Shown here one piece after another: positions 45,928-55,716 of a stretch of DNA of 64,000 nt. Both the position numbers and the translations under genes were made by a program. How positions within the stretch are numbered: position 1 is the stretch's first letter; every line of letters begins with the position of its first letter. A model generated the notes under the pieces. It saw only the letters and a program-made list of their open reading frames with translations. It was not told the DNA's origin and made no database searches. Source of the stretch: Marinobacter sp. 1-4A (lineage in GTDB: Bacteria > Pseudomonadota > Gammaproteobacteria > Pseudomonadales > Oleiphilaceae). The stretch lies in contig NZ_VCGY01000003.1 in assembly GCF_016597725.1 (NCBI RefSeq), forward strand, positions 62,001 to 126,000, in the 5' to 3' direction.

Positions 45928-47529
45928 ATGAAAAGTAACCTGAGAAAAATGCCGGTGTATGCCCCCATAACCGACAATGAGCCCATGGAGGCCATTGGCC
46001 ACCGGATACAATCGTTCAAATCCACCCGCGCCAACCATCCGGCACTGATCACTGAGCAAGGCACTGTGGGTTGGCGGGCGCTTCTGGAGAGGACAAACCA
46101 GATTGCAAACCGCCTGAGAGAGGCAGGTCTGCAGACCGGCGATTCTGTTGCTGCGTTATCGGAGAACAGTGCGGACTATATTGCCTTGTATCTTGGCGTG
46201 CTCACGGCAGGCGGCTGTATGGTTCCGCTATCAGGCATGGCCAGCGCCGAATCTCTGGGATTGATGCTGTCAGATTGCAGCGCGCAATTTCTATTCGTAT
46301 CGCAAACAAATCGGGATCTGCTTCATAGCGTCCCACCCGAGCTAAAGGCGTTGCCAGCCGACCGCATTATTGCTCTGGATGAACATGGTGACGGTATTGG
46401 AGAGCCACTTACCAACTGGCTTGGCAACACGTCAACCGAAGCCGCACCGGCGCATGTAACCATAGATGATGCCTTCAACATCATTTACAGCTCTGGCACC
46501 ACCGGCACGCCAAAAGGCATACTTCATGACTACCGGTTCAGGCAAAGACAGATGGTACGCATGAGCCGCTTCGGGCTGGATGCCGATGCCGTTAATCTGG
46601 TCTCAACGCCGCTTTACTCCAACACCACACTTGTTTCGGTGTTACCCACACTGTTCCATGGCGGCACTCTGGTGATCATGGCGAAGTTCAACGCTCGTCG
46701 GTTTCTGGAGCTCGCAGAAGCGCACCAGGTGACCCATGCGATGTTAGTGCCGGTGCAATACCAGAGGATTCTGGCTGACACAGAGTTCGATCGCTTTGAT
46801 CTCTCCAGCTTCAAGCTAAAACTCTGCACCAGTGCACCCTTGAGGCCAGAGGTAATAGCCGATGCCATGGCCCGCTGGCCCGGTAATATACGAGAGCTTT
46901 ACGGCCTTACTGAAGGCGGTATTTCCACCAGCCTTGACTGTGCAGCCTACCCGGACAAGTGGAATTCTGTAGGCGTTCCGACGGAAGGCGCGGAAGTGCG
47001 CGTAATCAACGAAGAGGGCCGCGAACTGCCGAAAGGCGAAATCGGCGAAATCGTTGGTCGGGCTATCTCAATGATGCGAGGCTACGTGAATCGGCCAGAG
47101 CAGACCCGGGAAATCGTTTGGGAAAGCCCAGAAGGCGATGTGTTTTATCGCAGCGGAGATATGGGGCGAATCGATGAAGAGGGCTTCATTCATATACTCG
47201 ATCGCCGTAAAGACATGATTATTTCCGGCGGATTCAACATATACGCCGTGGATCTTGAAAAGGCGCTGCTGGCTCACCCTGCGGTGGATGATGCAGCGGT
47301 TATCGGTATTCCAAGCGAACAGTGGGGCGAAACACCGTTAGGGCTGGTTGTTCTCAGGTCCGGACACTCAGGTTCCGGGCCAGAAATACTCGAATGGGCC
47401 AACGAAACACTGGGCAAGAGCCAACGCATCTCTGCGATCGAACTCCGAACAGAGCTGCCCCGCTCCACTATCGGCAAAATTCTCAAACGGGAGCTTCGCG
47501 AGCCCTACTGGCAAGGCTTACAGCGCTGA
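45928..47529 (+). CDS. Acyl-CoA synthetase (AMP-forming)
   Basis: 533 aa. Adenylation motifs IIYSSGTTGTPKG, ELYGLTEGG, YRSGDMGRIDEEGFI, DRRKDMIISGGFNIYAVDLE and the C-terminal Lys in PRSTIGKILKRE. It activates an organic acid to a CoA ester. It is divergent from the ACAD11 operon and 260 bases upstream of a TRAP transporter, consistent with capture of an imported acid. AAGG lies before the ATG; a later ATG (Met8) is possible. Confidence 0.9.
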   Translation: MKSNLRKMPVYAPITDNEPMEAIGHRIQSFKSTRANHPALITEQGTVGWRALLERTNQIANRLREAGLQTGDSVAALSENSADYIALYLGVLTAGGCMVPLSGMASAESLGLMLSDCSAQFLFVSQTNRDLLHSVPPELKALPADRIIALDEHGDGIGEPLTNWLGNTSTEAAPAHVTIDDAFNIIYSSGTTGTPKGILHDYRFRQRQMVRMSRFGLDADAVNLVSTPLYSNTTLVSVLPTLFHGGTLVIMAKFNARRFLELAEAHQVTHAMLVPVQYQRILADTEFDRFDLSSFKLKLCTSAPLRPEVIADAMARWPGNIRELYGLTEGGISTSLDCAAYPDKWNSVGVPTEGAEVRVINEEGRELPKGEIGEIVGRAISMMRGYVNRPEQTREIVWESPEGDVFYRSGDMGRIDEEGFIHILDRRKDMIISGGFNIYAVDLEKALLAHPAVDDAAVIGIPSEQWGETPLGLVVLRSGHSGSGPEILEWANETLGKSQRISAIELRTELPRSTIGKILKRELREPYWQGLQR

Positions 47530-47788
47530 TCAAATGCCAGCACAAACTTTGGAGTAGGCATTTTTCTTCTCAGTTCGATTAATGACTAGCTGGAGCACAC
47601 CCTGAGACTGCTGACTATCGATCATTGAGCTATCCTTTTAAAAATATTCTGCTGTATACGCCTAAAACATCCTATTGCAAAAGCCAGCTCTTGTGATAGA
47701 TTCACTAAACAATAGTTCACCCTGCAGTCGCCAGTTCTGCACAGTGAAACAACAACAAACATCATTACAACAACGAACGAGGCACGTC

Positions 47789-48835
47789 ATGAATCTCTTC
47801 GCCAATGCACGCAAAACTCTGACCGTTTACGCGTCAGCCCTTACCCTAGGGGTTTCCGCCGCCCTGACCGCTGCACCTGCAGCTGCACAGGAAACCTACA
47901 CTTGGAAAGTACAGTCTCACTGGCCGGGTGCCAGCAGCTCCTACACAGACAGTCTGGTAAGGCTGCAGCGTGTTCTGGACGAGCGTACCGACGGCCGCCT
48001 TAAGCTCAAGCTTTATGAAGCGGGCGCGCTTTTCAAGGCTCAGGAAACATTCAATGCCGTAAGTCGCGGCATTCTAGAAATGGGTACAATTTCTCCGGGC
48101 TACGCTCAGGATAAGATTTCTCTCGCTGGCATTGCTTCCGGCTTGCCCTTTGCGTTCCGTAATGTTTGGGAAGCCACTTATTTCCATCAGGGCATGGGCT
48201 TTGAGCAGATGCTTCGTGACGAAGCTGCGGAACACGGTGTTTACTGGGCGACCGACAAGGTGTACCCCACCGAGATGGTGATTAAAAAACCGATCAATAG
48301 TTGGGATGATTTTACCCGTCTAAAAATCCGCTCCTCCGGCGCTCTGCAAAAGTTCCTGACCGAAGCGGGTGCTGCCGCATCTTACATTCCGGGTAGCGAG
48401 CTATACTCGGCTCTGGACTCGGGCATTGTTGACGGCGCCCATTGGGGTGCTGCTCAGGGCGCTGCCAGCATGGCTCTGTATGAAGTGGCCAAATACCACG
48501 TGCAACCCGCCCTGAACATTGCAGGCACAGACGTCATCATTGTCAGCATGAAGGCACTGAAAAAGTTGCCGGAAGACATGCAGCAAATCGTCAAAGATGC
48601 TCTTGATGAGCAATTTTGGGTTCGTACCAACGAATACCTTTACAAGGAGCGCATAACTTTGGCCAAGGTCATCGCCGAACAGGGCGTGCAGGTAAACGTT
48701 ATGCCCGATGAGGTTCAGGATAAGCTGGTGAAAGCAGCACAGGCAATGTGGAACGAGGAAGGCGAGCGCAGCGCAAACGCCAAGAAGGCGCTGGCTATGC
48801 TTAAAGATTACCTGAAGGAACTCGGCTACCTCTAA
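47789..48835 (+). CDS. dctP: TRAP transporter solute-binding protein DctP
   Basis: 348 aa from the ATG at 47789 (GAGG 8 bases upstream); a 38-codon upstream extension has no signal-like sequence. Signal peptide (TVYASALTLGVSAALTAAPAAA) and DctP fold: YTWKVQSHWPGAS, AQETFNAVSRGILEMG, the conserved Arg in LKIRSSGALQKFLTEAGAAA and ALDSGIVDGAHWG. The subgroup resembles binding proteins for lactate, pyruvate and longer or aromatic acids. A hairpin follows before dctQ. Confidence 0.92.
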   Translation: MNLFANARKTLTVYASALTLGVSAALTAAPAAAQETYTWKVQSHWPGASSSYTDSLVRLQRVLDERTDGRLKLKLYEAGALFKAQETFNAVSRGILEMGTISPGYAQDKISLAGIASGLPFAFRNVWEATYFHQGMGFEQMLRDEAAEHGVYWATDKVYPTEMVIKKPINSWDDFTRLKIRSSGALQKFLTEAGAAASYIPGSELYSALDSGIVDGAHWGAAQGAASMALYEVAKYHVQPALNIAGTDVIIVSMKALKKLPEDMQQIVKDALDEQFWVRTNEYLYKERITLAKVIAEQGVQVNVMPDEVQDKLVKAAQAMWNEEGERSANAKKALAMLKDYLKELGYL

Positions 48836-48857
48836 GCTAAGAGATTAGCTAATTGAT

Positions 48858-48888
48858 AAAGGCTGGCGCCTTTGGCGCCCGGCCTTTT
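48858..48888 (+). terminator. Hairpin between dctP and dctQ
   Basis: GGCGCC (48865-48870) and GGCGCC (48874-48879) pair around TTT, extended by AAAGGC with GCCTTT after a small bulge, followed by T residues. It is likely a partial terminator that favours dctP over dctQM. Confidence 0.7.
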
Positions 48889-48925
48889 TATCCCTGAAGC
48901 AACCAACATCCTTCCGGAGAATGCC

Positions 48926-49471
48926 ATGAGTGTGCTGACCGCATTCATAAGCGGGGTTACCCGTCTTAATGATTTTGTCGGACGCTGGATCGCCTTGCTC
49001 GTTTTCGCCATGTTCGCGTTCCTGCTACTGGAGGTGGGATTCCGTTACCTGCTGAACGCGCCCACGGTCTGGACCAACGAACTTACCCAGATGCTGTTTG
49101 GCGTTTATGCAGTCATGTCCGGAGGCTACATCATGGCTCACCGGGGGCATGTGAATGTCGATCTTTTGCACTCTCAACTGCCCCCCCGCAAACGGGCAGC
49201 CATGGATATCTTCACTTCGCTGATATTTTTTATTTTCACCCTAGCCTTGCTGTGGTTTGGCATCGATATGGCGAACGAGTCCATATCAAGTTGGGAATCC
49301 TCTTACTCCGCCTGGAATCCCCCAATCTGGCCAGTAAAGCTAGCCATTCCTGTCGGTACAGGGCTTTTGGTACTTCAGGGCCTGGCCAAACTACTTGAAG
49401 ACATCGCCATTGCCTTCAATCTGGACTATTACCGCCCCGATCAGAACACTACCGAAGGAGAGCAGTCGTGA
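48926..49471 (+). CDS. dctQ: TRAP transporter small permease DctQ
   Basis: 181 aa from the ATG at 48926, with GGAG 7 bases upstream. Four membrane segments; family features VLLEVGFRYLLNAPTVWTNE-like (FLLLEVGFRYLLNAPTVWTN region) and MLFGVYAVMSGGYIMAHRGH. It works with DctM in the inner membrane as the small subunit of the sodium- or proton-coupled transporter. It overlaps dctM by 4 bases. Confidence 0.93.
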   Translation: MSVLTAFISGVTRLNDFVGRWIALLVFAMFAFLLLEVGFRYLLNAPTVWTNELTQMLFGVYAVMSGGYIMAHRGHVNVDLLHSQLPPRKRAAMDIFTSLIFFIFTLALLWFGIDMANESISSWESSYSAWNPPIWPVKLAIPVGTGLLVLQGLAKLLEDIAIAFNLDYYRPDQNTTEGEQS

Positions 49472-50778
49472 GTATTGAAATCCTGACCCTGCTGTTTTTC
49501 GGCTCGTTGCTGTTCTTCCTGATACTGGGCTTACCGCTGGCGTTTGTTCTCGGCGGTGTTTCGGTGATCTTTCTATATTTCACCTGGGGATTTGATTCCT
49601 TCTATATGGTGGCCTCGCAGATCTGGGGCACCATGGGCAGTTTTACACTGGTTGCCATACCGCTGTTTGTCTTCATGGCCATGGTGCTGGAGCGAACCGG
49701 TGTTGCGCGAGACTTGTACCGGATGATGCATTTGTGGTTCGGCGGCCTTCGTGGCGGTCTGGCCATAGGAACATTGGTCATTTGTGCGGTGTTTGCGGCA
49801 ATGGTCGGCATCAGCGGTGCAGCAGTGGTCGCCATGGGCACCATCGCACTGCCCTCCATGCTGGAGCGCGGCTATGATCGCAAGATGGCGCTGGGTGTCA
49901 TCAACACAGGCGGTGGTTGGGGCATTCTGATACCACCCAGCATATTGATGATTCTCTACGCCCTGATTACCGGTGTATCCGTAGGCCAAATGTTTGCTGC
50001 CGGTATCATGCCGGGCGTGCTGTTGATGGTTATGACGGTTATTTACATCCTTGTGCGCTCTACGCTTCAACCGCATCTGGCGCCTGCATTACCGCCGGAA
50101 GAACGTGGCTCTTGGCCCGAAAAATTCCGGGCGTTGAGAGCCGTTCTACTGCCCATTGGCGTTGTGTTCATGGTGCTGGGCTCCATCATCGGCGGCATAA
50201 CTACGCCCACAGAAGCTGCTGCCATGGGTGTTCTTGGCTCGCTGATTTCAGCTGCCGTGTATCGCCAGCTCAAGTGGAGCATTTTGCACGAAGCGGCTAT
50301 CCGCACGTTCAAGCTAACGGGCATGATCATGTGGATTCTGTTTGCCGCCCACGCTTTCAGCGCAGCGTATCAGAGCATGGGTGCGCAGGAGCTCATCGAA
50401 GGCATGATGCAGTATATCCCCGGAGGCCCCTGGGGCATCATCATCGCGATGATGGTGATTATATTCTTTCTGGCCATGGTGCTTGACCCGGTTGGTATCA
50501 TGCTGATCACTTTGCCGGTTTTCATGCCAATCGTGAAATCCCTTGGCTTCGACCCAATCTGGTTCGGCATCCTTTTCGTGATCAACATGGAAATTGGCTA
50601 CAAGACGCCACCTTTCGGCTTCAACCTCTTCTATTTGAAGGGCGTGGTTCCGCCGAATATCACCATGAAAGACATCTATACCTCTGTGGTTCCGTTTGTG
50701 ATCATCGAGATAATCGCCATAGGTATCATTATGGTATTCCCGGAAATCGCCACTTGGCTACCAGGGGTGTTCTTCTGA
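49468..50778 (+). CDS. dctM: TRAP transporter large permease DctM
   Basis: 436 aa with a GTG start at 49468, overlapping the dctQ stop (GTGA), and GGAG 7 bases upstream. About 12 membrane segments; DctM motifs GLPLAFVLGG, SGAAVVAMGTIALPSMLERGYD, GGWGILIPPSILMI and ITTPTEAAAMG. This subunit forms the transport path. Confidence 0.94.
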   Translation: MSIEILTLLFFGSLLFFLILGLPLAFVLGGVSVIFLYFTWGFDSFYMVASQIWGTMGSFTLVAIPLFVFMAMVLERTGVARDLYRMMHLWFGGLRGGLAIGTLVICAVFAAMVGISGAAVVAMGTIALPSMLERGYDRKMALGVINTGGGWGILIPPSILMILYALITGVSVGQMFAAGIMPGVLLMVMTVIYILVRSTLQPHLAPALPPEERGSWPEKFRALRAVLLPIGVVFMVLGSIIGGITTPTEAAAMGVLGSLISAAVYRQLKWSILHEAAIRTFKLTGMIMWILFAAHAFSAAYQSMGAQELIEGMMQYIPGGPWGIIIAMMVIIFFLAMVLDPVGIMLITLPVFMPIVKSLGFDPIWFGILFVINMEIGYKTPPFGFNLFYLKGVVPPNITMKDIYTSVVPFVIIEIIAIGIIMVFPEIATWLPGVFF

Positions 50779-50849
50779 TCCATCACTCAGGTGCACCAAA
50801 AAGGCGGTCAGTGAATGTTACATACCAAGCTGCCGCCTGCACCTGAACA

Positions 50850-52100
50850 ATGTATGCCAGTAGCTACCTTCGCCTCAGCACTATGTCGGTGGAAGCGATT
50901 GCGCCCAACCTCATGATTAACAACCCCCGCCCTCGGCCAACCCGCAACACCATAATGATGTTCGTGGGCTTGATGCTGGTCGCCCTCAATCTGAGACCTG
51001 CACTCACCAGTGTCGGCCCGATTCTGACGTCCATCGGCGATGGCCTGTCGCTGTCGTCTGTTGGCCAGGGCGTACTCACAACACTCCCCGTGTTGCTGTT
51101 GGGCCTTGCAGCACCACTGGCTCCAAGAGCAGCGCGCAAATTCGGCTTGGAACGAGCGGTGTTAGTGGCCCTTATCATTCTGGGTGTGGCGTTAGTGGCA
51201 CGCCCTTACCTTGGCGCAGGCAGCTTATTTCTGGGCACAGCGGTGGCCGGTGGCTGCATCGGCGTGATGAGTGTTTTACTTCCGGGTATCGTGAAACGGG
51301 ATTTCCCCAATTCCACAAGCCTGATGACTGGCATTTACACCGCCATGCTTTGCGCCGGAGCCTCTGTTGCAGCTGGGGCAACCGAGCCGCTTCGCATCGC
51401 CTTCTCCGGCAACTGGGAATCTGCGCTGGCCTTCTGGGCAATCCCCGCCGTTATCGCTGCCCTCGTCTGGTGGCTGCAACTCAACGGTAAGCACGTTCCG
51501 AAGGTGCCCAGCGCACCCACAAAATCCATGTTTAAAGACAAACTGGCCTGGCAGATTGCTTTTTACATGGGCCTGCAATCATCACTGGCCTATACGGTAT
51601 TTGGCTGGCTACCCACAATTCTTCAAGACCGCGGGTTGGCGCCAGTGGATGCGGGGCTGGCCGCGTCGGTTTCCATTCTTATGCAAGTGCCAACCGCTAT
51701 TGCAGCACCCTGGATAGCCAGCCACATGCGCGACCAGCGATTTATGCTGGTACTGGTGATGCTGGCAACATTGTCAGGGCTTTGCGGCAGCATTTACGCA
51801 CCGATCAACGGAGTGTGGGTATGGGTGGTTTTGCTGGGAATGGGCCAGGGCGGCTCATTCAGCATTGCACTTACCTTGCTTGCCGTAAGAGCGCGGGATG
51901 CGGAAGCCGCTGCGCGCTTGTCGGGCATGGCACAAAGCCTGGGCTACACCATGGCAGCTCTGGGTCCGCTATGTGTGGGCATACTGCACGAGAAGTTCGA
52001 CAGCTGGAATGTTGCAGGTGGCTTTCTGGCTCTGGTCGCCATTGGAGCCATTGTTGCCGGGCTCGGGGCCGGGCGCCGGCTTTACGTGCTCGATCATTAG
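50850..52100 (+). CDS. MFS transporter (CynX/NimT type)
   Basis: 416 aa with about 12 membrane segments. NLRPALTSVGPIL near the first segment and GIVKRDFPNSTSLMTGIYTAML are typical of the CynX/YeaN (NimT) family, which includes cyanate and 2-nitroimidazole transporters. The start is uncertain: the ATG at 50883 (MSVEAI) would remove 11 residues. The substrate is unknown. It converges with the small gene at 52112-52345. Confidence 0.83.
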   Translation: MYASSYLRLSTMSVEAIAPNLMINNPRPRPTRNTIMMFVGLMLVALNLRPALTSVGPILTSIGDGLSLSSVGQGVLTTLPVLLLGLAAPLAPRAARKFGLERAVLVALIILGVALVARPYLGAGSLFLGTAVAGGCIGVMSVLLPGIVKRDFPNSTSLMTGIYTAMLCAGASVAAGATEPLRIAFSGNWESALAFWAIPAVIAALVWWLQLNGKHVPKVPSAPTKSMFKDKLAWQIAFYMGLQSSLAYTVFGWLPTILQDRGLAPVDAGLAASVSILMQVPTAIAAPWIASHMRDQRFMLVLVMLATLSGLCGSIYAPINGVWVWVVLLGMGQGGSFSIALTLLAVRARDAEAAARLSGMAQSLGYTMAALGPLCVGILHEKFDSWNVAGGFLALVAIGAIVAGLGAGRRLYVLDH

Positions 52101-52111
52101 GCAAGGTGGTC

Positions 52112-52345
52112 TTAGGTGCCGTCACCTCGAACGCCGAGCCGGTCCAGATAGACATGCAACTCGGCCTCACTCATATCAACATATTCCAGTACCCGCCCAT
52201 AAAGCATAACCGTGGGCACATTGCGCCCGCACCGCTCTTTTTGGGTTTCGTGTATCAAATACAGAATAAGCCTTTCAGTTCGGGTTAGGCCGTCACGCAC
52301 ATCCGGAATCACGTCCAAAACCTGCTGCCACTCTTCAGGGCCCAT
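52112..52345 (-). CDS. Small hypothetical protein, 77 aa
   Basis: 77 aa, charged and predicted helical, with no membrane segment. AAGGAAG lies 6 bases upstream of the ATG, and the reading frame is balanced, which supports a real gene. The middle (RTERLILYLIHETQKER and VPTVMLYGRVLEYVDMS) recalls a helix-turn-helix-like or adaptor fold, but no family is recognised. It is convergent with the MFS gene and upstream of the sensor kinase on the other strand. Confidence 0.6.
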   Translation of the reverse strand: MGPEEWQQVLDVIPDVRDGLTRTERLILYLIHETQKERCGRNVPTVMLYGRVLEYVDMSEAELHVYLDRLGVRGDGT

Positions 52346-52475
52346 AAGCTTCCTTTATTGCACATCGATACAGTTTCACGTCCAGCCTCCTAACTGTTTG
52401 TCTTACTAGTAGTTCCCAGAGTCCTCAGCTAACCTGAGTCTTAGTACTCAAACTCACCGTTTAACAGACCAGTAT

Positions 52476-55400
52476 ATGGGAAAGACCCGGGGCGCCGCAG
52501 CCCAGATAACCAAACTGCATTGGATAGTGATCTGCCTTTCCTTGTTGCTGACGGTGGCGGCCTGGCAAATCTCGTCACAGATCGCAGATGCCAGAGCCGA
52601 AGACCACTTTGATCAACGGGTTGAGCAGCTCAACGAACTGTTAATGGACCGGATGCAAAAGTACGAGTTTGCGTTGATTTCCGGAGCAGGTGCTATCCGT
52701 GCAAACAACAACGACCTCTCACTCACCCAGTGGCGGCAATTTGCAGAAGTTCTTGCCGTGCAAGACCGGTTGCCCGGCGTTCGCGGCATTGGCGTTATCA
52801 AAAGGGTGCCAGAGAGTAAACTAGAAGCCTATCTGGCAGAAGAGCAAAAAGAGCGACCTGGTTTTCGTATTCACCCGCCTCACACAGGTTCGGACTTTTG
52901 GCCCATCACCTACCTCGAACCTCTCGCCGGAAACGAAGCCGCCATTGGTCTCGATATGGCACACGAATCAAACCGCTTCACTGCGGCTCAAAAAGCGATG
53001 CGCACAGGCCAAACGCAAATTACTGGGCCCATAGCTCTGGTTCAGGACGATGAGAAGAAGCCAGGCTTTCTGTTTTTTCATCCCTTCTACCGCACCCAAG
53101 GCGCGCAACAACAAGGGAATAAGGAAGCTGATTTCCTTGGCCTTGTGTACGCGCCTTTTCTTGTTTCCCGGCTGATGGAAGGCACCTTGGCAAACACAAA
53201 CCGGCTGCTGCACTTTCAGATCAGTGATGGCGATCACCAGCTTTACAGCGAGTTCAATGAAACTGGAGAGAATAACTACGACACCTCACCTATGTTCCAA
53301 ATCTCCTATTCTCTCGATATTTATGGGCGGGAGTGGCAATTTGACGTGCAGACAACCCGGCTTTTCGACAAATACAACGCCAGCAGGCAACCCGTAGCCA
53401 TTCTGGTGAGTGGCCTGATCATCAACGGCCTTATCCTGCTTGCATTCCTACTCCTCTCCAACGGCAAACGGCGGGCCGAGCAAGAAGTTATCGAGAAGAC
53501 AGCAGAACTGAACATGCAGAAGCTTGAAGCCGAGTCGGCTGTTAAGGTGAAAACAGCATTTCTTGCCAACATGAGCCATGAAATCCGTACGCCAATGAAT
53601 GCCATTATCGGCATGCTGGTGCTTCTAAAAGAGGCCCGCCTCAACGACTACTCCCGCCGCCTGGTAAGTAAAGCATTCTTAGCCTCCGAGGTGTTGTTGC
53701 AGCTTCTGAATGACATTCTGGATCTGTCGAGAATTGAAGCAGACCATATCGAACTGGACTATCAGCCCTTTGAAATCGAAGCGCTGATTCAACGCAGTAT
53801 TGAGTTGTTTGCCATCACTGCCGAAGAGAAAGGGCTGAAACTGCGGGTGAACATTGCGCCGTCCACGCCTAGGCGTGTCACAGGCGACCTCCTGCGAATC
53901 TCCCAGATATGTACCAATCTGGTCGGGAATGCAATCAAGTTCACTCAGGAAGGCAGCGTGAGTGTGAGTATCGGATTTAACAGTACCGATAAGACCCACG
54001 GGGTTCTCAAAGTCACGGTAAAAGATACCGGCATCGGGATCAGAGAAGAGGACCAACAGCGGGTTTTCGAGAACTTTCGTCAAGCCGATGAATCCACCAG
54101 CCGCGTATTCGGCGGCTCGGGCCTTGGCTTGGCAATCAGCAACCATCTCGCAAAACTCATGGGCGCAACGCTCAGCCTGGAAAGCGCCGAAAACCAGGGG
54201 TCCAAGTTTACCCTGACGATCCCTGTTGCTCTGGCCGAGAACGAGGAAAATATCGGCACTCGCCATGTTACAAGCCCTATCCAAGTCTATCACTATGGCA
54301 TGAACCACAACCTTTCCCTTCTGGAAACCTACCGCGAGCACTGGTCTCTGGAACTGACAAAAGCCGCAACCCTGAATGAAATAAAATCCGTATTGGCAAC
54401 AGGGTCTGAGGAAGGGAGTGCCAAGCCGTCAATGGTGATCGTCGATATGGAGGATGTCGAAACAGAGGTCGCTAAAGGCTTCGTGCAGGACCTGCTGGCG
54501 GCACCGGCGCAATACCAAATGAAGGGGCTTCTGGTAGTCGTACCTGCTGGCTTCAAGCATAGCTGGATGATTGAGTTTCAGGATGCCGGCGGGCGCACAG
54601 CCTATGAACCTCTAACGCCCTCCAAGCTTTTCGAGCATCTCACGCCGACGCAGCTGGAAGAACACACGCTCTCATCGTCTCCTCGCCCCTTGTTCCACAA
54701 TTTGAGCGTACTGATTGTTGATGACGTGCAACTCAATTGCGAAATCGTTGAAAGCTACCTTAGTTCGTTTGGCGTGCAGTCCGAGTCTGTCCACAACGGT
54801 GCCGACGCTATGCAGCGCCTGAAAAGCCGCCCATTCAATCTTGTTCTGATGGATCTTCATCTGGATGGTGAAACGGGACAAGACATTACCCGCCAGATAC
54901 GAGCCCACGAGGGTATCAGTCAGCCAATCATAGCCGCGCTTTCTGCCTCAATATCTGAACACGACCGCAGCAGCGCGTTCAGCGCGGGTATGAACGACTA
55001 CCTGACTAAGCCTGTTCTCCCCGGGGACATTCAAAGGTTGCTGCAAGCCTTTTTCAAAGAGCATGCCGCCAGCAACCAACTATCACCTCCGGCTGAGGCA
55101 ACAAACCCGCTGAATCAAACATCCGACGTTGAATTGCCGAATTTTATATCCCGATCTGCGCACCAAACCCTATTCGGAGCCGATCCCGCCCTGTTCAACC
55201 GTTGCCTGCGCAGCTTTCTAGCCAGCTCCACAGAGATGATTGCTGCCCTGAAACACTGCTTGCAACATAACGATCCGGCAGCGACCAAGGCCATTGCTCA
55301 CAAGGTTAAAGGAGCGGCGGCCAATATCGCTGACACGGAATTGGCGAGGGTTGCTGATGAGGTTGAAAAAGCTACCGAATCGGGCAACTCAGCACCCGGA

Positions 55401-55712
55401 CCAGATGTACTTCTGGCAACTCTGGTGGAGCATGCTCGGCAGCTTTCTGAAGTGACCAGCGCTGCAGAATCCACCGCTTCGGCCGATACCAAGATGAGCG
55501 ATCCGTTGAACCAGGTCATTGAGCGGATGATTCAGCGACTGAGCGGCAACCGAATTGCGAGTGACAGTGATATTGATCAAGTGCTGGAATATCTGCGAGA
55601 GAATGGCGAAACCAGCGTAGCGACCCGCCTGCGCCGGGCGCTTGAAACCTACAAATTTAGCGAGGCCACCGATTTGCTGTCGAAGATCAAACCTGAATGC
55701 CAAGGCAGTTAG
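52476..55712 (+). CDS. CHASE-domain hybrid sensor histidine kinase with REC and HPt domains
   Basis: 1078 aa. A membrane segment (about 15-34), a periplasmic CHASE sensor domain (about 60-300), a second membrane segment (about 307-328), then HisKA with NMSHEIRTPMN (His368), an HATPase with N, G1 (DTGIGI) and G2 (GGSGLGLAIS) boxes, a degenerate receiver (about 595-725), a full receiver (Asp793 in LMDLHL) and a C-terminal HPt (His942 in AHKVKGAA). It relays phosphate within one protein to a partner regulator. The next gene is a REC-GGDEF protein 4 bases downstream, so it probably controls cyclic-di-GMP. The CHASE ligand is unknown. Confidence 0.93.
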   Translation: MGKTRGAAAQITKLHWIVICLSLLLTVAAWQISSQIADARAEDHFDQRVEQLNELLMDRMQKYEFALISGAGAIRANNNDLSLTQWRQFAEVLAVQDRLPGVRGIGVIKRVPESKLEAYLAEEQKERPGFRIHPPHTGSDFWPITYLEPLAGNEAAIGLDMAHESNRFTAAQKAMRTGQTQITGPIALVQDDEKKPGFLFFHPFYRTQGAQQQGNKEADFLGLVYAPFLVSRLMEGTLANTNRLLHFQISDGDHQLYSEFNETGENNYDTSPMFQISYSLDIYGREWQFDVQTTRLFDKYNASRQPVAILVSGLIINGLILLAFLLLSNGKRRAEQEVIEKTAELNMQKLEAESAVKVKTAFLANMSHEIRTPMNAIIGMLVLLKEARLNDYSRRLVSKAFLASEVLLQLLNDILDLSRIEADHIELDYQPFEIEALIQRSIELFAITAEEKGLKLRVNIAPSTPRRVTGDLLRISQICTNLVGNAIKFTQEGSVSVSIGFNSTDKTHGVLKVTVKDTGIGIREEDQQRVFENFRQADESTSRVFGGSGLGLAISNHLAKLMGATLSLESAENQGSKFTLTIPVALAENEENIGTRHVTSPIQVYHYGMNHNLSLLETYREHWSLELTKAATLNEIKSVLATGSEEGSAKPSMVIVDMEDVETEVAKGFVQDLLAAPAQYQMKGLLVVVPAGFKHSWMIEFQDAGGRTAYEPLTPSKLFEHLTPTQLEEHTLSSSPRPLFHNLSVLIVDDVQLNCEIVESYLSSFGVQSESVHNGADAMQRLKSRPFNLVLMDLHLDGETGQDITRQIRAHEGISQPIIAALSASISEHDRSSAFSAGMNDYLTKPVLPGDIQRLLQAFFKEHAASNQLSPPAEATNPLNQTSDVELPNFISRSAHQTLFGADPALFNRCLRSFLASSTEMIAALKHCLQHNDPAATKAIAHKVKGAAANIADTELARVADEVEKATESGNSAPGPDVLLATLVEHARQLSEVTSAAESTASADTKMSDPLNQVIERMIQRLSGNRIASDSDIDQVLEYLRENGETSVATRLRRALETYKFSEATDLLSKIKPECQGS

Positions 55713-55716
55713 CCTG

